A stretch of 64,000 nt of DNA from Herbaspirillum sp. LeCh32-8 (GCF_017814915.1 NZ_JAGIPZ010000012.1:1-64000), one strand, 5' to 3'; shown: positions 1 through 8,925, counted from the stretch's first letter. Notes: a model not told the origin generated them from the letters alone. Numbers and translations: made by a program.

Positions 1-77
1 GAGTCCTGTGCAATACAGGACTCAGTCCTTAGCGCCTTAACCGGCTAATGACCGTCCAACTTTATGGGGTCAGTTCA
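1..77 (-). mobile_element. End of an IS3-family (IS150-like) insertion sequence, cut by the window edge
   Basis: Read on the minus strand from position 77 inward, the sequence begins TGAACTGACCCCATAAAGTT and continues GGACGG. This resembles terminal repeats of IS150-group IS3 elements, which start with TG. A perfect 9-bp hairpin (GAGTCCTGT, loop gcaat, ACAGGACTC) fills positions 1-23 and lies inside the element. No transposase is visible because the rest of the element is outside the window. The family call rests on recalled similarity of the terminus, so the group could be wrong. That this is an IS end is more secure than which IS it is. Confidence 0.55.
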
Positions 78-79
78 GA

Positions 80-93
80 GGGGAGGCTTTTTT
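80..93. other. Half of a terminator hairpin abutting the IS end
   Basis: GGGGAGGCTTTTTT reads like the right arm and T-tract of a rho-independent terminator. Its complementary left arm is not present; the IS end sits directly beside it. On the minus strand it lies just past the lipoprotein gene ending at 118. The simplest reading is that the IS inserted into the terminator of that gene. The missing arm would lie beyond the window edge. Confidence 0.35.
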
Positions 94-117
94 GCAGATG
101 ATGCGCTGCCGAAGAAC

Positions 118-465
118 TTACTTTTTGGAGGCGTCCTGAATCTGCTGACCGGCTTCCTGCACTTTCTCGCCCGCCTTCTGAGTCAGCTCCTTGGCGCCTT
201 CCTTGGTCTTTTCGTAGGCTTCCTTGGCGTCGGCCTTGGCCTTGTCCATCGCCTCGCCCAGCTTGCTGCCGGTGTCAGAGCTCTGCTCCTTGGCCTTGCC
301 GGTGGCGGCTTCGATCTGCTTGCCGGCTTCCTGCACGGCGCCGTCGATCTGCTTGCCCAGCGCTTCCGCCGGGCCCGGCTCTTCCTTCTTCTGGCACGCG
401 GCCAGCAGCGCCGCTGCGGCGCCTGCCATTACCAGGCCGGCCAGCAGTTTGGACATCTTGTTCAT
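118..465 (-). CDS. Small LEA-like, lysine- and alanine-rich lipoprotein
   Basis: A 115-residue protein. The start at 465 is chosen because it has an AGGA ribosome site nearby and begins directly with a lipoprotein signal (MNKMSKLLAG, then a hydrophobic stretch ending LLAAC, with Cys24 as the predicted lipidated residue). The mature part is a charged helical repeat rich in Lys, Ala, Glu and Gln with recurring AGKQI, AKADAKEAYEKTKE and AGEKVQEAG segments, like LEA or apolipoprotein-type amphipathic helices. It has no Cys after the lipobox and no catalytic motif. It is probably membrane-anchored in the envelope and may be stress-related, but its function is unknown. Its 3' end lies about 40 bases from an IS end that seems to have split its terminator. 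Confidence 0.8.
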   Translation of the reverse strand: MNKMSKLLAGLVMAGAAAALLAACQKKEEPGPAEALGKQIDGAVQEAGKQIEAATGKAKEQSSDTGSKLGEAMDKAKADAKEAYEKTKEGAKELTQKAGEKVQEAGQQIQDASKK

Positions 466-647
466 GTTGTCATCCTTTCCTGAAAAGCGATCCCCGGTGG
501 ATCGAAAACCCGGCGACGATAGCACAGCAGTCGCACAATCCGGCCAGGCAAGAAAAAGCGTTACAAAAATCGCCGCGAGCCCAGCGAGGCCTCGGGATCA
601 TGCGAGGACGGCAGCGAATGAAAAAGGCGATTCGAGGAAAGCATGGC

Positions 648-1493
648 CTAGCCGGCAACATCCTTGAACATCAGCAATTCTTCATCCGAGAAACCGGCCG
701 CGCGGCGCGCCTCCAGGTTGAACGGCCCGCGCAGCGGCGGCGCCTTGTAACGCACGCACAGCTCGGCAAAGGTCGAAATGGGATCGAGGCCGCGCTGCTC
801 GCACAGCCAGTTGAACCAGCGGTTGCCGATCAGCACGTGGCCGACTTCGTCACGCATGATGATGTCGAGGATTTCAGCAGCGGCGATGTCGCCGGCCTGG
901 GCCAGTTTGGCGCGCACCGGCGGCGCCGCGTCCAGCCCGCGCGCCTCCAGCGTGCGCGGCACCAGCGCGATGCGGCCCAGCACGTCGGCGCCGGTCTTCT
1001 CGGCCATTTCCCACAGGCTGTTGTGGGCGGTGAAATCGCCGTAGGCATAGCCCAGGTGTTGCAGATGGTCAGCCAGCAGCGAGAAGTGGTAAGCCTCCTC
1101 GGCCGCGACCTGCAGCCAGTCGGCGTAAAAGTCGCGCGGCATGCCGGGGAAGCGCCACACGGCGTCCAGCGCCAGGTTGATGGCGTTGAATTCGATATGC
1201 GCCAGCGCATGGATCAGCGCCGCCCGCCCCTCGGGCGTAGCCATCGAGCGCAGCTTCACCTGCAGCGGCGACACCAGCTCCGGCCTGGCCGGACGGCCGG
1301 GAATGCCGGCGGCCGGCACCCCGGCTGCGATATCCGCCTCCTCCAGCGCCAGCTCCCCGGCATGCCAGGCGCGGTGCAAGGCCTTGACCATGGCGCACTT
1401 GGCCGGCGGCGCAGTTTCTTTCAGGCAAGCCAGCGCGCCTGCGCGCAGGCCGGCAAATGAAAACTCTTCAACTGGGGAGGGGACGTGATCCAA
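648..1493 (-). CDS. DUF455 family ferritin-like protein
   Basis: The protein has the four-helix ferritin-like pattern of the DUF455 family: HIEFNAINLALD, then EEAYHFSLLADHL, then DEVGHVLIGNRWF. These supply Glu and His residues of a probable di-metal site. DUF455 proteins have no settled function. I prefer the TTG start at 1493 (281 residues), preceded by GAAAG. The open frame extends to an ATG at 1598, but those extra 35 residues look like translated promoter sequence and would leave only 26 bases to the divergent carbonic anhydrase-like gene. The ferritin-like assignment is firm; the start is uncertain. Confidence 0.8.
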   Translation of the reverse strand: MDHVPSPVEEFSFAGLRAGALACLKETAPPAKCAMVKALHRAWHAGELALEEADIAAGVPAAGIPGRPARPELVSPLQVKLRSMATPEGRAALIHALAHIEFNAINLALDAVWRFPGMPRDFYADWLQVAAEEAYHFSLLADHLQHLGYAYGDFTAHNSLWEMAEKTGADVLGRIALVPRTLEARGLDAAPPVRAKLAQAGDIAAAEILDIIMRDEVGHVLIGNRWFNWLCEQRGLDPISTFAELCVRYKAPPLRGPFNLEARRAAGFSDEELLMFKDVAG

Positions 1494-1624
1494 GGATGCT
1501 TCTTTCAAGGGACGGTAAAATATGCGGTTGATGACGCCGGCTTTGCCACCATATACAAGGGCAAGCGGCAAAGGCGGATTGCCAACAGGCAGGAACAAAG
1601 GCTGAACAAGGAGACAATTTTATT

Positions 1625-2149
1625 ATGGCCATCTACCAATTGGAGCAGGACATCCCCGAAATCCATGACACCGCGTTCGTGGCCGAATCGTCGACCGTGG
1701 TCGGCAAGGTGAAGATGGAGGCACATTCCAGCGTCTGGTTCAACGTTGCCATCCGCGGCGACAATGAGCTCATCACCATCGGCGAGAACAGCAACGTGCA
1801 GGAAGGGGCCGTGTTGCACACCGACATCGGCTACCCGATGGTCATCGGCAAGAACGTCACCGTGGGCCACCAGGCGATGCTGCACGGCTGCACCATCGGC
1901 GAGGGCGCGCTGATCGGCATTCAGGCGGTGGTGCTCAACGGCGCCAGGATCGGCAAGAACTGCCTGGTCGGCGCCGGCGCGCTGGTGACCGAAGGCAAGG
2001 AGTTCCCCGACAATTCGCTGATCATCGGCGCCCCCGCCAAGGCGGTGCGCCAACTGAGTGAAGAAGATATCGCGCGCATGCACGCCGGCACCGACAGCTA
2101 CGTGCAGCGCGCGCAACAGTTCAAGGCCAAGCTCAAGCGCATTGCCTGA
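1625..2149 (+). CDS. Gamma-carbonic anhydrase family protein (YrdA-like hexapeptide repeat)
   Basis: A 174-residue left-handed beta-helix protein made of imperfect hexapeptide repeats (for example IGENSNV, IGKNVTV, IGEGAL, IGKNCLV). His65, His82 and His87 occupy the metal-triad positions of gamma-class carbonic anhydrases. The catalytic Glu loop of archaeal Cam is absent, as in the YrdA/PaaY branch, so activity toward CO2 is not assured. GGAGA precedes the ATG. A promoter-like TTGATG with TATACA lies around 1527-1557. The gene is followed after 21 bases by hslO on the same strand, so the two are probably cotranscribed up to the terminator at 3124. Confidence 0.9.
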   Translation: MAIYQLEQDIPEIHDTAFVAESSTVVGKVKMEAHSSVWFNVAIRGDNELITIGENSNVQEGAVLHTDIGYPMVIGKNVTVGHQAMLHGCTIGEGALIGIQAVVLNGARIGKNCLVGAGALVTEGKEFPDNSLIIGAPAKAVRQLSEEDIARMHAGTDSYVQRAQQFKAKLKRIA

Positions 2150-2170
2150 GCCGCCAAGCAAAAGGAAACA

Positions 2171-3103
2171 ATGAAAGACACGCTGCAAAAATTCCTGGTC
2201 GACACTGCTCCCGTACGCGGCGAGCTGGTCGAAATCTCCGACACCTGGCAACAGGTGCAGGCGCGCCGCGACTATCCGGTCGCGGTCAAGACGCTGCTGG
2301 GCGAAATGCTGGCGGCATCCGCCCTGCTGTCGGCCAACCTGAAGTTCGACGGCATGATCGTCATGCAGATCCACGGCGACGGCCCGGTCAAGCTGCTGGT
2401 GGTGGAGTGCGACTCCGAGCTCCAGCTGCGCGCCACGGCCAAGCTGGCCGACGATGTGGTGATTGCCGACGATGCCACGCTGACCGAGCTGATCAACGCC
2501 CACGGCCACGGCCGCTTCGTGATCACGCTCGACCCCAAGGAAAAGCTGCCGGGCCAGCAACCCTATCAGGGCATCGTGCCGCTGGACGGCGACAGCGTGG
2601 CCACCGTGATCGAGAACTATATGCTGCGCTCCGAGCAGCTCGACACCAAGCTGTGGCTGGCGGCTGACGACAAGGTTTCGCGCGGCCTGCTGCTGCAGAA
2701 ATTGCCCGGCGAAGGCGGCATCAACGCCCCCACGGCCAAGGCCGAAGGCAGCGACGAGGACACCTGGAATCACTTCGTCATGCTGGGCAACACCCTGCGC
2801 CGCGAAGAGCTGCTGTCCACCGACATCGCCACCCTGATGCACCGCCTGTTCTGGGAAGAGACCGTCCGCGTGTTCGACCCGGCGCATCCCAGCTTCCATT
2901 GCTCGTGCTCGCGCGAGAAGGTCGGCAACATGCTGAAGATGCTGGGCCGCGAAGAAGTGGAGGACGCGCTCACGCAGATGGACAAGCTGGGCATCAACTG
3001 CGATTTCTGCGGCCAGCACTACGAGTTCGACGCCGTGGACTGCGCCCAGCTGTTCGCCGGCGATGTGGCCAGCAGCACCGAGGCCGGCGACGTACGTCAC
3101 TGA
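2171..3103 (+). CDS. hslO: Hsp33 redox-regulated chaperone
   Basis: A 310-residue Hsp33. The C-terminal redox switch is complete: Cys244 and Cys246 (CSC) with Cys277 and Cys280 (CDFC) bind zinc when reduced. In this family, oxidation and unfolding release zinc and expose a holdase surface that binds unfolded cytosolic proteins. The N-terminal domain shows the family pattern (RGELVEI, HGDGPVKLLVVE, GHGRFVITLD). The length is slightly above the E. coli protein. AAAGGA precedes the ATG. A strong hairpin terminator follows 20 bases after the stop. Confidence 0.96.
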   Translation: MKDTLQKFLVDTAPVRGELVEISDTWQQVQARRDYPVAVKTLLGEMLAASALLSANLKFDGMIVMQIHGDGPVKLLVVECDSELQLRATAKLADDVVIADDATLTELINAHGHGRFVITLDPKEKLPGQQPYQGIVPLDGDSVATVIENYMLRSEQLDTKLWLAADDKVSRGLLLQKLPGEGGINAPTAKAEGSDEDTWNHFVMLGNTLRREELLSTDIATLMHRLFWEETVRVFDPAHPSFHCSCSREKVGNMLKMLGREEVEDALTQMDKLGINCDFCGQHYEFDAVDCAQLFAGDVASSTEAGDVRH

Positions 3104-3123
3104 GCATTTCGCTGCCGCAAAAG

Positions 3124-3156
3124 AAAAACGCCATCGTAAATACGATGGCGTTTTTT
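3124..3156. terminator. Rho-independent terminator after hslO
   Basis: Stem CGCCATCG/CGATGGCG with loop TAAATA, flanked by an A-tract on the left and TTTTTT on the right, so it can work in both directions. It closes the carbonic anhydrase-like/hslO unit and faces the minus-strand rsuA gene. Confidence 0.9.
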
Positions 3157-3176
3157 ATTGCCGGCGAGGTATAGCG

Positions 3177-3202
3177 AACGACGCTGGGTCCCGGCCTGCG
3201 CC
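3177..3202. repeat. Truncated copy of a dispersed intergenic palindrome
   Basis: Begins AACGACGCTGGGTCCCGGCC like the left half of the unit at 8954, then diverges after TGCGCC, so the right arm is lost. It sits between the hslO terminator and the end of rsuA. This is a single half-unit, not an inverted pair. Confidence 0.55.
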
Positions 3203-3271
3203 GTTATGCGGAGACCGAATCAACCGCATGACAGCAAACCGGGGCAAACCGCGAAAGCCCGAAGACCGTCA

Positions 3272-3988
3272 TCAGTCCGGCACCAGCAACGCCATCTGCT
3301 GCGCATCGAGGTAGATCCACTCCCCCTCTTCCAGCTCCAGCGTTTCCAGCTTCAGCCCGCCGATGGCGGTGCGGCTCAAGGCGCTGCAATGGTTGCCGGC
3401 GGCGGCCAGCATGCGCTTGACCTGGTGGTACTTGCCCTGCTCCAGCACGATCTCCAGCAGGTTCTCGCCCAGCTTGCGGCAGCGCGTGGCGGCCAGCGGC
3501 GCCGGTTCGTCGTGCAGCTGCACGCCGGCCAGCAGCTGCGCCACCAGCGCGTCGGTCACCGGCTCGGCGGTGGTGGCCGCGTAGACCTTGGGCACGTGAC
3601 GCTTGGGCGAGGACTGGGCGTGGATGAAGGCGCCGTCGTCCGACATCAGCAGCAGGCCGGTGGTGTCGTGGTCGAGCCGGCCTACCGGCTGCACGTCGCG
3701 CCAGGTGAACTGTTCCGGCAGGATGGTCAGCACGCCGGGATGGTGGCTGGGCTTGCGCGAGCACTCGATGTTGGGCGGCTTGTTGATGGCGATGTAGACG
3801 TGCTCGCGGTACTCCCATTCTTCCTCGAAGATGGTCAGCACCAGGCCGTTGGTGTCGGGCGTGGCGCGGTAGTCGTCGACCACCTCGCCATTGATCGCCA
3901 CTTCGCCGTCGTCGATCAGTTCGCGGCAGTATTTGCGGGAGCCGAAACCCTGCGATTGCAGGATGCGGTCCAGGGTCAGCTTAGCCAT
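3272..3988 (-). CDS. rsuA: 16S rRNA pseudouridine synthase, RsuA family
   Basis: A 238-residue protein with an N-terminal S4 RNA-binding domain (residues 3-45; LTLDRILQSQGFGSR) and a pseudouridine synthase domain. The signature GRLDHDTTGLLL holds the catalytic Asp106. Family members convert a single uridine of 16S rRNA (U516 in E. coli) to pseudouridine. The C-terminal motif GKYHQVKRMLAAAGN is typical of RsuA/RluB/RluE enzymes. The start at 3988 overlaps the end of trmJ by 8 bases, so the two RNA-modification genes are likely translated from one message. RsuA is the best fit by domain length, though RluE-type specificity cannot be excluded. Confidence 0.9.
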   Translation of the reverse strand: MAKLTLDRILQSQGFGSRKYCRELIDDGEVAINGEVVDDYRATPDTNGLVLTIFEEEWEYREHVYIAINKPPNIECSRKPSHHPGVLTILPEQFTWRDVQPVGRLDHDTTGLLLMSDDGAFIHAQSSPKRHVPKVYAATTAEPVTDALVAQLLAGVQLHDEPAPLAATRCRKLGENLLEIVLEQGKYHQVKRMLAAAGNHCSALSRTAIGGLKLETLELEEGEWIYLDAQQMALLVPD

Positions 3989-4808
3989 GCTCCGGGCCTC
4001 CTTCTTCGTTCTTGCGGGCCTTCGCTTGCTTGGGCTCCAGGATCTGGCGGGCGATGCCGCGCAGGATGTTGACCTCCTCGGTCTCGAGCTGGGCGCGCGC
4101 GAACATGCGCTTCAAGCGCGGCATCAGCTTCTTGGGGTTGTCCGGATTGAGAAAATCGATGGCGACCAGGGCCTCTTCCAGATGCGCGAACATGCCCTCG
4201 ATCTCGGCCACGCCGGCGCTGCTGCCCTGAAAGCCGACCTCGCCCGGCGCGCGCGCATCGCCGCTGGTCTGCATCGGGCCGCCGCGCAGCTCCAGCTCGG
4301 TCATGCGGCATTCATAGGCCAGTACCTGCACCGCCTGCGCCAAGTTCAGCGAGGAGTAATCGGGATTGGCCGGGATGTTGATCAAGGCCTGGCATTTCTG
4401 CACCACCTCGTTGGGCAGGCCGAAACGTTCGTTGCCGAACAGCAGCGCGGCGTTCAAGCCCTGGTCCTGCGACAGCTGGCCGGCCAGTGCGCGCGGCGCC
4501 ACCACCGGCGGCGAGAATTCGCGCAAACGGGCGCTGACGGCGGCGGCGTAGTTGCAACCTTGCAACGCTTCTTCGACGCTGTCGACCACGCGTGCGTTTT
4601 GCAACACATCCAGCGCGCCGCTGGCGAAGGCCACCGCCTCGTCCTCCTTCACGGCGTCCGGAAAGCGCGGATTGACCAGCACCAGCTCGGAAAAGCCCAT
4701 GGTCTTGATGGCCCGCGCGGCCGAGCCGATATTGCCCGGACTGCTGGTATTGACCAGCACAAAGCGCAGGCGGCTAAAAAGAGAGTGTTCGGATTCTTGC
4801 TTGTTCAT
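3981..4808 (-). CDS. trmJ: tRNA (cytidine/uridine-2'-O-)-methyltransferase TrmJ
   Basis: A 275-residue SPOUT-class methyltransferase of the TrmH superfamily. The start of the domain (RFVLVNTSSPGNIGSAARA), the middle motif ALLFGNERFGLPNE and the knot motif SSLNLAQAVQVLAYE are all present. TrmJ methylates the ribose of residue 32 in tRNAs. It overlaps rsuA by 8 bases and is divergent from suhB, a neighbour pairing also seen in enterobacteria. A C-terminal extension of about 100 residues is predicted to be helical, matching the dimerising tail of TrmJ. Confidence 0.92.
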   Translation of the reverse strand: MNKQESEHSLFSRLRFVLVNTSSPGNIGSAARAIKTMGFSELVLVNPRFPDAVKEDEAVAFASGALDVLQNARVVDSVEEALQGCNYAAAVSARLREFSPPVVAPRALAGQLSQDQGLNAALLFGNERFGLPNEVVQKCQALINIPANPDYSSLNLAQAVQVLAYECRMTELELRGGPMQTSGDARAPGEVGFQGSSAGVAEIEGMFAHLEEALVAIDFLNPDNPKKLMPRLKRMFARAQLETEEVNILRGIARQILEPKQAKARKNEEGGPEHG

Positions 4809-5019
4809 TTAAAATAGCGGGATTCGCGCCCGGAAGACCGATGTTGGCAGACCGCCAACCCGCCCTTTCCCGGCAAGCCCGCAAGCATACAGCCTGCGGA
4901 GTGCGCATCGCTCATTAATTTCATTGTCGCAATGTCGTTTTACTGCTGTGCTTTCTTTCGCACGCATGGGTTGGCCGTGGCTTCACGACAACGCATTCGC
5001 GAAAGGGAGACGGGGTCGA

Positions 5020-5063
5020 CGGTTAGCAACGGTTAGCAAACGCGACGACCTGATCGTCGTCGC
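5020..5063 (+). promoter_or_regulatory. Structured 5' leader of suhB: tandem repeat and hairpin
   Basis: CGGTTAGCAA occurs twice in tandem (5020-5039). A perfect 8-bp hairpin GCGACGAC, loop CTGATC, GTCGTCGC follows at 5042-5063, ending 21 bases before the suhB ATG, with AATTTTAA after it. This could be a short attenuator-like hairpin or a translation-modulating stem. SuhB is known in E. coli to regulate its own expression; a link to this structure is inference. Confidence 0.4.
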
Positions 5064-5084
5064 AATTTTAACGGAACCATCGGA

Positions 5085-5882
5085 ATGATCATCCCACCCA
5101 TGCTCAATACGGCGATCAAGGCAGCCCGCCGCGCCGCAACCATCATCAACCGCGCGTCGTTCGACGTGTCGCTGCTGAAGGTCTCCAAGAAGTCCCACAA
5201 CGATTTCGTCACCGAAGTCGACAAGGCAGCAGAAGACGCCATCATCGACGTGCTCAAGACCGCCTATCCCGACCACGCCATCCTGGCTGAAGAGTCCGGC
5301 GCGTCCGACAACCTGCACGATGAAAACGAAAACGTCTGGATCATCGATCCGCTGGACGGCACCACCAACTTCATCCACGGCTTCCCGCAATACTGCGTCT
5401 CCATCGCGCTGCAACAGCGCGGCATCATCACGCAGGCGGTGGTCTACGACCCCACCCGCAACGACCTCTTCACCGCCTCCAAGGGCGCCGGCGCCTACCT
5501 GAACGAAAAGCGCATCCGCGTGGGCAAGCGCGACAAGATCGCCGACGCCCTGCTGGGTACCGGCTTCCCGTTCCGCGACCTGGACGGCCTGAACGAATAC
5601 GTCAAGATGTTCAAGGTCATGACCGAGCACAGCGCCGGCCTGCGCCGCCCGGGCGCCGCCGCGCTGGACCTGGCCTACGTCGCCGCCGGCCGCCTGGACG
5701 GCTTCTTCGAGAAGGGCCTGAAGCCCTGGGACATCGCCGCAGGCTCGCTGCTGGTGACCGAAGCCGGCGGTATCGTGGGCACCTTCAAGGGCGACTCCGA
5801 TTACCTCTACAAGGGCGACGTCATCGCCGGCAGCCCGAAGATCTTCGCGCAACAGGTCAACCTGCTGTCCGAATTCGCCTGA
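5085..5882 (+). CDS. suhB: Inositol-1-monophosphatase family protein SuhB
   Basis: A 265-residue protein. The metal and phosphate site is intact: Glu69-Glu70, [11 protein letters not shown] (Asp88, Asp91) and KPWDIAAG. In E. coli, SuhB acts both as a phosphatase and as a component of the rRNA antitermination complex. The start at 5085 has GGAA 9 bases upstream; an in-frame ATG at 5100 ([12 protein letters not shown]) is possible. It is divergent from trmJ across a 276-base gap that holds the leader hairpin. Confidence 0.93.
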   Translation: MIIPPMLNTAIKAARRAATIINRASFDVSLLKVSKKSHNDFVTEVDKAAEDAIIDVLKTAYPDHAILAEESGASDNLHDENENVWIIDPLDGTTNFIHGFPQYCVSIALQQRGIITQAVVYDPTRNDLFTASKGAGAYLNEKRIRVGKRDKIADALLGTGFPFRDLDGLNEYVKMFKVMTEHSAGLRRPGAAALDLAYVAAGRLDGFFEKGLKPWDIAAGSLLVTEAGGIVGTFKGDSDYLYKGDVIAGSPKIFAQQVNLLSEFA

Positions 5883-6021
5883 TGATGCGCGGGCCCGGTC
5901 ACCGGGTTCGCTGCATCGCGTTCGCTTAATCGGCCGAATTTGCCTAAACTGCTCTCCTGATCATTCGCCGGCAGGCTCCTCCATGTATAGTGAGGCCACC
6001 GGCGATGACCGAGGAGACAAC

Positions 6022-6549
6022 ATGTCCAGCCCCACCAGCCAGACCGCCCCGCACTCTTCCGACGCGTCCTGCGTCCTGCCCCCGGGCTATCACAGCGTTA
6101 CCCCTTATCTGATCGTCAACGGCACCGCCGCCGCCATGGACTTCTATCGTCGCGCCTTCGGCGCGGCCGAGATCATGCGTCTGGACGGCCCGCACGGCAA
6201 GATCTGGCACGCCGAAATCCAGATCGGCAACGCCCGCGTGATGCTGGCCGATGAATATCCCGAGCTCGGCTTCGTCAGCCCGCAGACGCTGGGCGGCGCC
6301 GGCGTCAGCCTGCTGGTCTACGTGGCCGACGTCGACGCCGTGTTCGCCCAGGCCATCGAGGCCGGCGCGGTGCAGCTGCGCGCGGTGCAGAACCAGTTCT
6401 ACGGCGACCGCTCCGGCACCCTGCGCGACCCGTACGGCCATGTCTGGTCGATCGCCACCCACATCGAAGACCTCAGCACCGAAGAAATCTGCGCGCGCTC
6501 GCGCGAGCTGCTGGCGCGGCGTTGCAAGAAAGCCGCCGACCTGTCCTGA
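6022..6549 (+). CDS. VOC-superfamily protein (PhnB/glyoxalase-like)
   Basis: A 175-residue single-chain glyoxalase/bleomycin-resistance fold protein. It begins YHSVTPYLIVNGTAAAMDFY, then HAEIQIGNARVMLADE, and ends in DRSGTLRDPYGHVWSIATH, the signature of PhnB/YciA-type VOC proteins. These are often metal-binding dimers of unknown substrate. The start at 6022 has an AGGAG site. A longer frame from 5983 would begin inside a TATAGT promoter-like element at 5985, so it is less likely. No partner gene suggests a substrate. Confidence 0.85.
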   Translation: MSSPTSQTAPHSSDASCVLPPGYHSVTPYLIVNGTAAAMDFYRRAFGAAEIMRLDGPHGKIWHAEIQIGNARVMLADEYPELGFVSPQTLGGAGVSLLVYVADVDAVFAQAIEAGAVQLRAVQNQFYGDRSGTLRDPYGHVWSIATHIEDLSTEEICARSRELLARRCKKAADLS

Positions 6550-6771
6550 ACGGCGACGCAAGACACTCCTTTCCCGATGCCAGCGCCGGCCGCCAGCGCG
6601 CGCCACGGCCGAGCCGGGAAAATAATTTCCAATCCGGCCCCGGACGACTGTTATACTGCGGCCAGCGCGGCACACCACCAGTCAAGTCCGCCGCCCTCTT
6701 CAAGTTTCAACCCCGTCTGCCTGCGACTGGCGCCCACTGCGGCGACAGGCCGAACCCATTTTCAGAGTCTC

Positions 6772-8328
6772 ATGTCATTTTCCGCGCTCGGCTTGTCCGA
6801 CGAAATCGTTCGTGCTGTTTCCGAACAAGGCTATACCTCGCCCACTCCGATTCAATCCCAGGCCGTTCCTGCCGTGCTTACCGGCGGCGACCTGTTGGCC
6901 GGCGCCCAGACCGGCACCGGCAAGACCGCCGGCTTCACGCTGCCGGTGCTGCAACGCCTGTCGGCCATGCCGCGCAACAAGGTCAACGGCCAGATCCCGA
7001 TCCGCGCGCTGATCCTCGCCCCCACCCGCGAACTGGCGGCCCAGGTTGAAGAAAGCGTGCGCCAGTACGGCAAGTACCTGCCGCTGACCTCAGCCTGCAT
7101 CTTCGGCGGCGTCGGCATCAACCCGCAAATCGCGCTGTTGAAGCGCGGCGTGGACATCCTGGTCGCCACACCGGGCCGCCTGCTGGACCACATGCAGCAA
7201 GGCACGGTCAACCTGCAGAACATTCAGATCCTGGTGCTGGACGAAGCCGACCGCATGCTGGACATGGGCTTCATCCGCGACATCCGCAAGGTGTTGGCAG
7301 CCCTGCCGCCCAAGCGCCAGAACCTGCTGTTCTCGGCCACCTTCGCCGACGAGATCAAGAAGCTGGCCGACAGCCTGCTGAACAACCCGGCCCTGATCGA
7401 AGTGGCGCGCCGCAACTCCACCGTGGAAGTGATCGCGCAGAAGCTGCACCCGGTCGACCGTGACAAGAAGCATCCGATGCTGGCGCACCTGATCAAGACC
7501 CACCAGTGGAAGCAGGTGCTGGTGTTTACCCGCACCAAGCACGGCGCCAACAAGCTGGTCGAACAGCTGGCGCGCGACGGCATCACCTCCATGGCGATCC
7601 ACGGCAACAAGAGCCAGTCGGCGCGCACCAAGGCGCTGGCCGAGTTCAAGGACGGCAAGCTGACCGCCCTGATCGCCACCGACATCGCCGCGCGCGGCAT
7701 CGACATCGACCAGCTGCCGCACGTGGTCAACTATGACCTGCCCAACGTGCCGGAAGACTACGTGCACCGCATCGGCCGCACCGGCCGCGCCGGTGCCACC
7801 GGCGAAGCGGTATCGCTGGTGTGCATCGACGAGCGCGACATGCTGTACGACATCGAGCGCTTCATCAAACGCGAGATCCCGGTGGAAGTGATCCCCGGCT
7901 TCGAACCCGACCCCACCGCAAAGCCGCAGCCGATCCAGCTGCGCAGCGGCCAGGGTCGCCACCAGAACGGCGGTCGCGGCGGCCAGCGCAACGCATCGCG
8001 CGGCGGCAACGGCGGCCAGGCGTCCAAGCCCGCGCAGGGCCAGGCCAAACCCGCCCAGGGCGGCCAGGCGCGCAACGCCGGCAACAACGGCGGCGCACGC
8101 CAGGGCGGCAACGGTAACGGCAATGGCCAGCAACAAGCCAAGCCCCGCGCTCCCGGCAACGGCGGTCCGAACGGCGGCAACCCGCAGCGCAAGCCTTCGC
8201 GTCCGCAAGGCGCGCATGCCGGCGCAGGCAATGGCGGCGGTGGTCAACAGCGCGGCCATGGCCAGCAGCAGCAACGCCAGGGCGGCCCCAAGCCGTCGGC
8301 GCTGACGCACAGCGGTCCGCGCAAGTAA
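6772..8328 (+). CDS. rhlE: DEAD-box RNA helicase, RhlE type, with a long basic Gly/Gln/Asn-rich tail
   Basis: A 518-residue helicase. Q motif [14 protein letters not shown], Walker A AQTGTGKT (45-52), [12 protein letters not shown] (157-160), SAT (188-190) and [10 protein letters not shown] are all present. RhlE enzymes unwind short RNA duplexes in ribosome assembly and RNA decay. After about residue 385 the protein becomes low-complexity, rich in Gly, Asn, Gln, Arg and Lys with repeated NGG and QGG units; such tails bind RNA and can drive condensation. The ATG at 6772 starts the Q-motif domain directly. An upstream in-frame ATG at 6577 precedes a TATACT element near 6652 and is rejected. Confidence 0.93.
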   Translation: MSFSALGLSDEIVRAVSEQGYTSPTPIQSQAVPAVLTGGDLLAGAQTGTGKTAGFTLPVLQRLSAMPRNKVNGQIPIRALILAPTRELAAQVEESVRQYGKYLPLTSACIFGGVGINPQIALLKRGVDILVATPGRLLDHMQQGTVNLQNIQILVLDEADRMLDMGFIRDIRKVLAALPPKRQNLLFSATFADEIKKLADSLLNNPALIEVARRNSTVEVIAQKLHPVDRDKKHPMLAHLIKTHQWKQVLVFTRTKHGANKLVEQLARDGITSMAIHGNKSQSARTKALAEFKDGKLTALIATDIAARGIDIDQLPHVVNYDLPNVPEDYVHRIGRTGRAGATGEAVSLVCIDERDMLYDIERFIKREIPVEVIPGFEPDPTAKPQPIQLRSGQGRHQNGGRGGQRNASRGGNGGQASKPAQGQAKPAQGGQARNAGNNGGARQGGNGNGNGQQQAKPRAPGNGGPNGGNPQRKPSRPQGAHAGAGNGGGGQQRGHGQQQQRQGGPKPSALTHSGPRK

Positions 8329-8373
8329 TCCGCACAGCGCAGTCCTTATCCACCGACAAGAAGAAAGGAAGAC

Positions 8374-8859
8374 ATGGGTATTGAAATCATCAAGGCTGAC
8401 CTCGGCAATGCGGCGCACGCCGAGGCACTGTTCGAGACGCTCAATACCTATGCTTCCGATGCCATGGGAGGCGGCAAGGCACTGCCGCAGTTCGTGCGCG
8501 AGAACCTCGCAGCCGAACTGCGGAAGCGCCCCACCGCCCATGTCTTCCTCGCCTTCGATGGCGCAGCGCCGGCCGGTCTTGCGACCTGCATCGAGGGCTT
8601 TTCGACCTTCGCCTGCAAGCCGCTGCTCAACATCCACGACCTGGCCGTGATGCCGGCATATCGCGGCCAGGGCATCGCCCGCCGCCTGCTGGCGCGGGTC
8701 GAGGAAGAAGCCCGCGCGCTGGGCTGCTGCAAGATCACGCTGGAAGTCCTGGAAGGCAATACCGTGGCGAGCGCGCTGTATCGCTCCTGCGGCTTCGACG
8801 GCTATGAACTCAAGCCCGAGACCGGCAAGGCGATGTTCATGCATAAGGTATTTGCCTGA
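8374..8859 (+). CDS. GNAT family N-acetyltransferase
   Basis: A 161-residue GNAT protein. The acetyl-CoA pyrophosphate-binding motif appears as YRGQGIARRLLARVEEEA, preceded by the beta-4 strand LNIHDLAVMPA. The C-terminal ASALYRSCGFDGYEL is typical of the fold. GAAAGGAAG precedes the ATG. It lies 45 bases after rhlE on the same strand and ends before a bidirectional terminator. The substrate is unknown. Confidence 0.88.
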   Translation: MGIEIIKADLGNAAHAEALFETLNTYASDAMGGGKALPQFVRENLAAELRKRPTAHVFLAFDGAAPAGLATCIEGFSTFACKPLLNIHDLAVMPAYRGQGIARRLLARVEEEARALGCCKITLEVLEGNTVASALYRSCGFDGYELKPETGKAMFMHKVFA

Positions 8860-8891
8860 GGCATTGCGCTGCGACTAGGCTGCTGCAGAAT

Positions 8892-8925
8892 AAAAAACGC
8901 CCGCATCATCGATGCGGGCGTTTTT
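8892..8925. terminator. Bidirectional rho-independent terminator
   Basis: Perfect 10-bp stem CGCCCGCATC/GATGCGGGCG with a 3-base loop, flanked by six A on the left and five T on the right. It separates the plus-strand GNAT gene from the convergent osmoprotectant-type ABC operon. Confidence 0.92.
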
